From the NCBI RefSeq assembly GCF_026210795.1, contig NC_089442.1:2542001-2606000 (forward strand): DNA of 64,000 nucleotides, in the 5' to 3' direction. This stretch comes from Rhizophagus irregularis. Its lineage: Eukaryota; Glomeromycota; Glomeromycetes; Glomerales; Glomeraceae. Under the pieces are notes generated by a model. It saw only the letters and a list, made by a program, of their open reading frames with translations. It was not told where the DNA came from and searched no databases. The position numbers and the translations under genes are program-made. Of this stretch, positions 1 to 9,427 are shown piece after piece (within the stretch, counting starts at the first letter, position 1; each line of letters starts with the position of its first letter).

Positions 1-1556
1 TTTAGACCAGCGACTGTAGTTCCATGCTTCTCAATTGTCTCCTTAATTTCTTCATCTGAAAGTTCTGACCATGTTAATCCATCAGATTCAGACTGTGGAT
101 AACCAGCTTCTCTCATTTTGGATATAATACGATATTCTGACAATTTATTTTCTAATATTTGAATTTTTTGTTTCAATTGTTCGTGCTGAGTTAATAAAGG
201 TGACTCTGGAATTTCAGGTACGTGATCTGAATATTGTGGTGAACTCGGTGATTGGGCATTTTCGTTTTCAGTCAACGTAGTAGCAGGTACCAAATTATTT
301 GGATTAACAGCGCCTTCAGGAATAACACTGATCATTTTTGGTCGTTGTTCAAATAAATTTGGAATTGACGACGGTACAGCTATTGCTCCATAAAATGATG
401 CAGGCGTCGTAGGAGACGCCAAATATGAAGAATAAGGACTTTCTTCATCCGTTGGTGAGTCTGTTATAGATCCTGTTATCGATCCGGTTAGTGTAGGCCG
501 TCTTCTAGACGTTGAAACAACATGACTAGGTGACGAAGAACGTCGACGAAGTAATGTTTGTGAAATTGTAACATCTAAAGATGACTCTGATCTGCGAAGA
601 TAAGAACCTATAAAAGGTTGAGAATATAATTAACATACAGAAAAAAAAAATTCGTAAATTGAAACAATGACTAAGTCCTTACCATTTCTTTCGGTGTAAT
701 CTTCGTCTTCATCGTCTGTATCGGAACTATCTGCATCATCATCGTCATCCTCACCCTCACCAGAAACAACATGTGCATCCCTACCGATACCAGACACTTC
801 AATATCCTTTAAATATTTTTTCATGCTGGGAGTTCTTACAGGCTTTGGCGGTAATGGAGGTTTTGTTATCGGAGAAACTGGCTGATCATTTTTTGGTGAA
901 TTTGACGATCCATCATCGGTTACTTTATTAAGAGATCTGCGCGTAGGCTTCGGTGGTATCGGAGGCGCTCTATTTGGCGATGAATCATGTGGATGTTCCT
1001 CCTGTTGTGGTGTTGGTGGATATATTGCTATGTTTAGATTTGGATTTCTTCGTATTACGGGTGGAGTTTGATGTTTAACTATGATGTCTTCAGCATAGGA
1101 TAGACATGTCCTAGATAAAGTAAAAAGTGAAGAAAGAGACGCCGGTTTTGAGGCTACAACTAAAAATTATAAATGTAGAAATTGGTTACAATCAGCCTTC
1201 TTAAGAAATTTTTTGCTAATGTTTAAACTAACCGAATCCAAATTAAATTTCTATTTATCCTAATTATCATTTACAAACATGACATAAAATTGTTTTAAAT
1301 TTATGTGAAATCTTACCATTATTTACAAATTTGATGCTATTTAGCTCTTTTGCTATTACATTCAGTGCACTTATATATGAAAAGTAGGCATCCTGAATAT
1401 ATTATGCAAAATTAGACATACAAATTAGCAAATCAGAAACAAAAAAATATAAAATTTCTTTTCTTTTTGCGTTAAAAAAACAAATCACACCTTTACATTT
1501 CCTGAAGACAAATGATCAGTGGCATCTTTCAAAAGTTCCTGGAGTATATCCTCCAT
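1..1556 (-). CDS. MIT-like, proline-rich adaptor protein (5' part, continues beyond window)
   Basis: The gene starts at 1556 on the minus strand (MEDILQELLKDATDHLSS) and I read four exons: about 1556-1489, 1393-1317, 1159-683, and 607 to the window edge. The first roughly 45 residues are helical and resemble a MIT or other three-helix trafficking domain. Then come two SH3-ligand-like stretches (APPIPPKPTRRS and KPPLPPKPVRTP), an acidic Asp/Glu run near 700-760, and Ser/Arg-rich tracts (TLLRRRSSSPS). A possible coiled coil follows (EQLKQKIQILENKLSEYR). The end lies outside the window, so the defining C-terminal domain is not visible; a VPS9-type or other endosomal regulator would fit but is only a guess. 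Exon 1 to exon 2 is awkward: the best MIT reading (GNVKDAYFSYISAL) needs one T fewer in a five-T run, while the frame that stays open uses a GTGATT donor. Confidence 0.6.
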
Positions 1557-1560
1557 AACT

Positions 1561-3012
1561 CCCCTATTTTTTAACAACTTTATTTAAATAATTTGCAACT
1601 ATTCCCAATTTTAGTCGAAACCGCCTCCTATCCCTTAATGCTTTTTCTTTCGTCGTTATAATATTGTAATGTTGCTTTTTGTTGAAAGTAAATACTTTTT
1701 CAGTTTTATAAGTATAGAACAAGAAAATAAAGCAAGAAACGATAAACTTAAATGGTACATGTAAAGTTTGATGATCTTGTTACAAACATACAAATGTCAT
1801 TATCGTTACAACAAAAAAATATTTTTTAAAGGTGCCTTGTCCTAATGTTTGTTAATTCTTTTAATTAATTTTTAATTTTTACTATAATATTTATTTATAT
1901 ACCGGGCGAACCCCCCTTTAATTTACACTAAAAGAAAATATTTACAAGATGGAGTAAAGGAATTATTAACTGTCTGGTTGAAGAACAACTCGAGAATAAT
2001 ATAATGAAACAAATATAAAGTTCTGTATCTTTTACGTCATACAGGTTGAAGTCCCCGGGAACTTGATGTAAGAGTGCCGTTGAAAAATCCGTCATCGCGT
2101 GACATATTCGTCATATTTAATTCTGCCCAACTAGATTTTCAAAGGGAAAAAGAAACATTTTCTAATATTCAACAAAATCAATTCGTTTATCATTAATTTC
2201 TTTATATATTAATCTGAAACCTAAATAAAATACCATGATAACTCTAACTGTCCTGATATACCAGTGTATTTCTTTAAACTAAATCTTACCGCAGGTGATT
2301 TTCATGGTACACACATTTTTTTTACAAAATATTGATCTAATCATAAACAAAGATCTTTAATTATCTTTTTATTGAATTTGATCTTGATTTTGGAATTGGA
2401 GTAAATTGGCAAATAATTTTTTTTTAAAAAGTATAAATTTATTATTATATAATTAAAATAATTAAATTATTTTTTATAAGTATTTTAAAAAGGCATTTTA
2501 TTAATTTATATTTTATTAGTTTCACTAATTTTAATAATTTTATTGGTTTAAGTTAAATTAAATTATAACTTAAATTTTCAAGTTAATTAAATTAATTAAC
2601 CAAAATTTAAAGTTGAATTAGTTGAATTGATTTGATTTTATCAATGATTGATTTAATTTAGAATTTTAGGTTAACTTTGCTAGATTTATTTAAATTAAAA
2701 TTAAACTGAATTAAATGTAGAATTATAAATTAATTCTACTAATTTAGATTTATTATACTAATTCCATTAATTTTATTTATTAATTTAACTTTATTAATTT
2801 ATCAATTTAATCAGAACTTTAAATATATTAAATTATATTAATTTGATAATTTAGTATTAAAGTTTAATTTAAATTAATAATAATTTATTTTATTATATAA
2901 TGAATTTATAATTAAAATTGCTTTTATATATAATTACAATAAATTTTATCTTTATATTATAATATTTAAAATTTAATTAGTAAAAATAATAAATTATTAT
3001 TTTTTTTTTTTG
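1561..3012. other. Intergenic, very AT-rich
   Basis: This is upstream flank of the minus-strand gene. From about 2400 it becomes simple TTAATT/AATTAA sequence without convincing ORFs. I see no gene or RNA here. Confidence 0.6.
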
Positions 3013-3245
3013 GCTGCAGCACATTTGAATACTTTATTAAATTAAAATATAAAATTCATGATATGTATACAAATATTTGAATAAAATTCTAAACTAATTT
3101 AATAAGTACCAAACCACTCATTAACTCAAATCAAGCAACAATGTGTGCAATGTCAGTTGGAACTCTGGACTAGAAGAGTAAGTGCTTCTTGAAGGAATCC
3201 TTTCTTAGAGGGTTCCTCTCCTCCCAATCTATGTCCTGTAAGTAT
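3013..3245 (-). mobile_element. 5'-truncated LINE-like 3' end with poly(A)
   Basis: Read on the minus strand, a short open frame ends in DWEERNPLRKDSFKKHLLF and a stop. It is followed by a 3' UTR with GAGTGGTTTGGTAC and finishes in ATGTGCTGCAGCC plus a poly(A) run (the T run at 3000-3012 on the plus strand). The same 3' terminus occurs in the opposite orientation at about 5730-5855. A shared 3' end with poly(A) and a variable 5' limit is what target-primed non-LTR retrotransposition leaves. The family is not identified and most of the element is missing. Confidence 0.5.
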
Positions 3246-4456
3246 TCAAAAAATTACTATAACTGCAACACAAAATTCAAGACACAAAAAAGCAAGAAAA
3301 AAAAGAAGTAACAAAAAGAAAGCCAAGTAAAAAAATTTAATAGGTGTTAGTGAAAATAATCAAATACAAAAGCATCATCACACTATTTGTATCACCAATT
3401 CACCATCTAAGATTTCGATTTCATCACATCAATTTGTTAGAGATCATAATAGCAAATGAATTTCAGCTAAAAATTGTAAGTTTGTCACCATCATCCAAAT
3501 CTTTTTTGCAATTATGTTGTTAAAAGATTTGCTCTTCAAATTTTTCATGTCTGATTATTTCTTTTGCAATACATTAGGATTTTCTTTTTAGTTCCACTTT
3601 TAATTAAAATCTTGTTTTAGTGGCCTATTTTTAAACTTGTTTAAGATAGGCAAAAAATACTTTTTCTAAATACCTTTAAATTTGTTAAAGTTAAATTCTA
3701 TATAAAAAGCTTTATTCAAGTTGACTTAAATGTCATAATATGTAATTAACTTTCTATGCCCACGTTCTTAACTATTTTGAAAGCATAACAATTTTTATAA
3801 GAAACTAGCGGTGATTAAACTAAGTTATCAGCAAAATATAATATACCTATATTAAGTTTATCAGGTATGTCTAATAATATAGTTTAAAATTTCTCATATT
3901 CTTTATGTTGCTTCAAAGTCCAGAATACCAGAAATTATTGAATAGGTAAATCACAATAAGGAGCAGTTCAAGTTCCTTTATTCTATAAATTCAATATCTC
4001 TTTAAAAAATTCTATAATATCATAATTATCACATATTTCTTTTGCTTTTTAAATTTTATAATAATTACAGTTTATCCTTCCTATAGCGAATTTTAATATA
4101 ATGAATCATGTGGCGCTTAGCCAATAAAATATATTAATTTTTCTTCACTATAATGAAGTAACCAATCAAAATTTTCAAATTCTTCATTAACTTGCTATAA
4201 TAAATTTGAGATATAGAATAATTTCTTTGTTACATTAAGGATAGACTATACTTGATTTCAACTTTTGAAACCATCTAGAATTTTGAGCTAAGTTAATATC
4301 ACAGGAATGTCATATATCACACTCTTTTTATTCATAAAAGTGTAACCAGTTATAATTGTTAATATGCATTTTTTTAAATCATTATGCTTCAACTTTTTAT
4401 TAGTTTTCTGCACCTGTATCTTTTTCTTTAATATACTGCTCTTCTTAAAAGTATTA
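3246..4456. other. AT-rich spacer without a recognisable gene
   Basis: The stretch consists of AT-rich DNA with short pieces of repeat-like sequence. The open frames are short, unconvincing and lack splice-consistent extension. Confidence 0.5.
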
Positions 4457-5548
4457 CAGTCAACTCTCTTTATAGTCACACATTTGGGACAGTCCATATT
4501 TGGTGATTATAAAGAGATGTGACTATATAAAAAATTTCTTATATTTGTATATCATAATTCCGCCAAAAATTAACATAATTTTAAATTTTAATTATACTTA
4601 AACCTTTATTGTATCGTAACTTCGCCAATATTAATCGTAGAGAGATGATCTTACCGCCATTCGATTCGTCTTGATGAGACGGTTCTAATGGTATAAAATA
4701 CGTCGAAATCCAATCACTAGATTAATTTCCGAAATTAAAAAAATATTAATGGTTTTTGTGTGATAACTCTGTTAATATTGATCCTAGAAAGTCGATCTTA
4801 CTACCATTCGATTCGTCTTGATGAGACGAATCTAATGGTATAAAATACATCGAAATCCAATCACTAGATCAATTTCCGAAATTAAAAAATATTAAATGGT
4901 TTTTAAGTAATAACTTCGTCAATATTGATCACAGAGAGATGAGCTTACCACCATTCGATTCGTCTCGATGAGGCGATTCCAACGAGCTATAAATCATCTT
5001 TTTACAATCACTAGGTACCGAGAAATCTAGCAAAATGTTAAATGGCGCAGTAAACGTAAATCAAGAAATATTATAATGCCGATGTTTAACATTTTGTTGA
5101 ATAACTCGTCAGCCAGTGATCGGAAAAGGATAAAACTTTACCTGAGGAATTAAGTACTCGGTATAATGGTTGCCCATTGAAGATGATAGGACACAGACCC
5201 GAGATTAGCCTCGCAGGCTGACAGGTGTAACTGGCCGTAAACATTAGCAAAGGAAAAGGATAAAAACTACCACCATTCGATTCGTCTCAGTGAGACGATT
5301 CTAACAAGCTATGACACATCTTTGTACGATTATTAGATGCCAAGTTATTTAATATATTCTTTATATAACCGTGATTATAAACGGTTCTTTTTAATATAAG
5401 ATTTTTGAGGATAGGTGTGATAGTGACTATAGATAGATTGTGACTATATAGGATAGATTTTAATAATAAAGTGTTTTGAACATTCAACTGGTGTGACTAT
5501 ATAGTAGAATGTGACTATAACGGGAGTGACTATAGAGGGAGTTGACTG
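4457..5548 (+). mobile_element. Non-autonomous Tc1/mariner-like transposon, copy 1
   Basis: The element starts CAGTCAACTCTCTTTATAGT and ends with the matching inverted terminus (TATAGAGGGAGTTGACTG), with TA on both sides (4455-4456 and 5549-5550). This is the signature of the Tc1/mariner superfamily. It has no transposase frame. The interior has three direct sub-repeats of roughly 145 bp (about 4620, 4770 and 4915), each carrying ATTCGTCT-TGATG-AGACGAAT, an almost perfect hairpin. A 116-bp insertion at 5136-5251 is absent from the second copy. The second copy lies at 5886-7245 in opposite orientation. Confidence 0.85.
5136..5251. mobile_element. Short retroposed insertion inside Tc1-like copy 1
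   Basis: This 116-bp segment is flanked by a 14-bp direct repeat GGAAAAGGATAAAA (5122-5135 and 5252-5265). The second copy of the host transposon has an uninterrupted site near 6560-6580, so insertion, not loss, is the simpler reading. A 14-bp duplication suits a target-primed (SINE or LINE fragment) event. The sequence is more GC-balanced than its surroundings and is not recognised. Confidence 0.6.
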
Positions 5549-5589
5549 TATAAGCATTTTATTTAAAGCTAAAAGATAAAGGCAGGGAT

Positions 5590-5856
5590 AATAAAATTAT
5601 GATTGGGTCTCGTGATCACCAGACATTGAAGATAGGGCCTTTATGGCTAAGATGACCCGTTATTAAACGAAGTCTACCTACGGAGTCAAATGATCACTTG
5701 ACAGTGCACATGTGGGGTACTACCAGTATGACGAGTGGTTTGTAGTTTAATTATATTAGAGTAGTTATTAGGAAATATTACTTTGTATATATTTTTTATT
5801 TTTTTTATTTTAATAAAACTGCAAATGCGCTGCAGAAAAAAAAAAAAAAAAAAAAA
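5590..5856 (+). mobile_element. LINE/SINE-like 3' end with poly(A)
   Basis: A more GC-balanced segment runs into GAGTGGTTTGTAG, then an AT-rich stretch, then AATGCGCTGCAG and a long A run. The terminal block is homologous to the minus-strand tail at 3013-3245. The 5' limit is uncertain and no long frame survives. Confidence 0.5.
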
Positions 5857-5885
5857 TTATGATGTATTCAAATATAAATTATGTA

Positions 5886-7245
5886 CAGTCAACTCCCTTT
5901 ATGGTCACTCCTGTTATAGTCACATTCTACTATATAGTCACACCAGTTGAATGTTCACAAACACTTTATTATTAAAATCTATTCTATATAGTCACAATCT
6001 ATATATAGTCACTATCACACCTAAAGATGTAATATGTAATTATTTTTAGAAGGTTATAAGGTTGCAACTTATTACACATCTAATACTTTTGTTGTAATTC
6101 TAATATGTAATATTATAATTATTATATAGTATTATAATTACTCTTAGTATTGTAATTATTATATAGTGTTGTAATTATTTCCAATTATATAAATATGTAT
6201 TATTATATATTAATTATTTCTTTTATGATGATATTTGTTCTATAAAAACTTATTTTTGTAATTTTTATTTTTCAAAAAGGAAATTTTTGAATAATCATAA
6301 GTGTTGTAATATTACAACACTTTAACTTTAAAAGTATTAATAGGTTGCAACCCTTACTATTACAACACAAGGTAGTAATTATCAATTACATACTACATCT
6401 TTAATCACACCTATTCTCAAAAATCTTATATTAAAAAGAACTATTTATAATCAATTACAGTTATATAAAGAATATATTAAATAACTTGGCATCGAATAAT
6501 CATACAAAGATGTACTATAGCTTGTTAGAATCGTTTCACTGAGACGAATTGAATGGTAGTAGTTTTATCCTTTTACAATCATTGGCCGATAAGTTATTTA
6601 ACAAAATGTTTAACATCAGCATTATAATATTTCTTGATTTACGTTTACTGCGCCATTTAACATTTTGCTAAATTTCTCGGTACCTAGTGATTGTAAAATG
6701 ACGATTAATAGCTCGTTGGAATCGCCTCATCAAGACGAATCGAATGGTGGTAAGCTCATCTTATCTCTCTGTGATCAATATTGACGGAGTTACTATTTAA
6801 AAACTATTTAATATTTTTTAATTTTGGAAATTGATCTAGTGATTGGATTTCAATGTATCTTATATCATTAGATTCGTCTCATCAAGACGAATCGAATGGT
6901 AGTAAGATCGTCTCTCTAGGACCAATATTGGAAAGTTATTACACAAAAACCACTAATATTTTTTTAATTTTAGAAATTAATCTAATAATTGGATTTCAAT
7001 GTATTTTATACCATTAGAACCATCTCATCAAGACGAATTGAATGGCGGTAAGATTATCTCTCTACAATTAATATTGACAGAGTTACGATACAATAAAGTT
7101 TTAAGTATAATTTTGGCCAAAATTATGTTAATTTTTGGCCAGAATTATGATATACTAATATAAGAAATTTTTTATATAGTCACATCTCTTTATAATCACC
7201 AAATATGGACTGTCCCAAATGTGTGGCTATAAAGAAAGTTGACTG
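5886..7245 (-). mobile_element. Non-autonomous Tc1/mariner-like transposon, copy 2 (inverted)
   Basis: This is the reverse-complement counterpart of copy 1. It begins CAGTCAACTCCCTTTATGGT at 5886, ends AAGAAAGTTGACTG at 7245, and is flanked by TA. It has the same internal sub-repeats and hairpin motifs in inverse order. It carries a nested 382-bp element at 6022-6403 that copy 1 lacks. Both copies lack a transposase, so they needed one supplied in trans. Confidence 0.85.
6022..6403. mobile_element. Nested MITE with 8-bp target duplication
   Basis: The element has inverted ends TAAAGATGTAATATGTAATT (left) and, at the right end, TACATACTACATCTTTA. It is flanked by a perfect 8-bp direct repeat ATCACACC (6014-6021 and 6404-6411). 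Copy 1 of the host transposon shows the single uninterrupted ATCACACC-type site near 5415. An 8-bp duplication points to hAT or a related superfamily. It contains only AT-rich DNA with several TTGCAAC and TTACAACAC motifs. Confidence 0.75.
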
Positions 7246-7247
7246 TA

Positions 7248-9427
7248 TTTCTCAATTTATTTAGGAAGAAATAAAATGATTTTAAAAATAGTATAGTTAC
7301 TAATAACTATATATAAAATGAAATTACATTAATTTTAATTTTAAAATAGTTGAAATAGTCAAATTTATTTGACTTTAGATTCCAAAAAATATATAATTCA
7401 AAATTAAGCAACTCTATAATAAAAAAAGTTGCTTGATTTTAGAATTATATAGTAATTTAAATTTTAAAATTTTTGATCTCTTTTTTTTTACAAATTATAA
7501 ACATAATTTTAATTAGCATTATATTTTCTACAAATATCTAAAAAAGGAAATATGTAATATTATCATGGTCTTTGCCTTCCCTTTCCTTTAAAAATAATGT
7601 TATTTTTGGCTATTCTTTTATATATAATATAATAATAATACTTAATTATTATATAAGTTTTACTGAGTATATATATATTATCTATTAATAATAAAAACTT
7701 ATACAATAATAAGAAGTATAAGGTAAAAACCTTTAAATTTTATATTATAATACTCTAATTTTATTATATAGTAGATATTCAGGTTTTTTTTAAACTATAA
7801 ATATATTTATAAATTTTAAATAATAATAAAAATACTTTATAAAAAAAAAATTTTTAATAATAATAATAAAAGTAAATTTACAGTATTTTCTACTTTAAGT
7901 GAAATTAATATTTCTTACTTTTTAAATCATAAATTATCAAAAATGTTAAAAATAAAAATGGTATTTATGATTTTTTTAAAGTATTAAGTAAATTTGTAGA
8001 GTAGGCAGAATTATTTATAAATTACAATTTTAAAAGCTATATATAATTTATTTTTTAAAAAACAATTTTTTTTTATCAAAAATTATATTATTTTTTTTTG
8101 AAAATAATTAGCAAAATAATTATTAAATATTTTAAATTTAAGAAAAAATCATTCTAATAAATTTTTAATTTCTTTTATTTTTGTAATTTTTTTAGGCTAT
8201 AAGATCTGTTATAGTAGCTTACTATTATTTATTATTTTTATTTTTTACTTGTTTATTTCTAAAAGAAATACTTTTATGATCTAATATCTGATATAGAATT
8301 TTTTATAATAATTTTAAAAAAGTAATTAAAATTTTTAAAAAGCTTTTTAATTCTCTTTTAACAGTTATTAATAAATGTAAATATTTTTATATTTGCAAGA
8401 ACTAAACAATTTTTATTTGGCAAATATTCTTTTGCTATTTTATTTTATAAATATAATATATTTCTTAAATGCTCTTGCATATTCTTTTACATACAGTGTG
8501 TTGCAAAAAAAACTGGAATTAAAAAATTGACTATAACATCATAATGATCTTATCAAATTATATACAAAATAGTTTATTTGAAAAATGAAAATCCATGGAT
8601 TTTATCAATAATAAATTAATATAAAATTTATTTAAGTAATTTTCTATAATTAAGCTTATAATTATATTTTTTTTTTTATAAATTTCATATCAAATTTTTC
8701 TTTAAAATTAACATTTGAAATTAATTTTCTCAAAAAGTAAAAAAGCATTAGAGTTTTAAATGATGTTAAAATGTAGCCTGATTATTAATATTCAAATTTA
8801 TTTTAAATAAATTATATGTATTTTTGTAATTTGAACTATTTATTAGCATTTTTTAATATATACTGAAATTGTATTATTGTAATAATTTGAAAAATAGAAT
8901 TTCCATTATTTTTATCATAAATGTTTCTTTACTGAAAAAAATATTAAATAATTTAGAATCCTAAAAAATATAAAGATTAAAGATGATTAGTATAATTTTA
9001 GTCTAAAAAAAGCAACTTTTCAATGCTGGAATTATGTATCTAGTATTTAAAAAAATAATGAAACTCTAATCAGTACTATTTAAATAAAAAAAATCTATAT
9101 AAATATTTTGGCTTTTATTATACAAACTCAAATCTGATATTTTATATTTTTTGGGATTCTAATAATTTAAAAAAACCTAATATAAATAAATGAATTTGTA
9201 TCAAAGTTAGGCCGCTAGTTTCGTTTAACATCAGAAAATTAGAGTTTTAATCAATCATGTGACTAATAAAGCTAATTGACCAATAATATTTATTTTTAAA
9301 TCCTATTTATTTGAGCGGCCTTACATTATCGTATTACTAAGCAAAAAATAGTTATTGTCATGTGATTTACAAAAATAAAAATGCAGATGATTTTTCGAAT
9401 TGTTGGTTTTGAGAGCAATAGGTTCAA
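7248..9427. other. AT-rich intergenic DNA upstream of RAD2
   Basis: This is long AT-rich sequence with poly-A and poly-T runs and no supported gene. A single Tc1-like half-end (TACAGTGTGTTGCAAAAA) is visible at about 8494, without a partner. The RAD2 promoter must lie in the last few hundred bases. Confidence 0.5.

Noticed and set aside
8494-8520. TACAGTGTGTTGCAAAAA as a Tc1 element
   Set aside because: Only one end could be found; no inverted partner within several kilobases.
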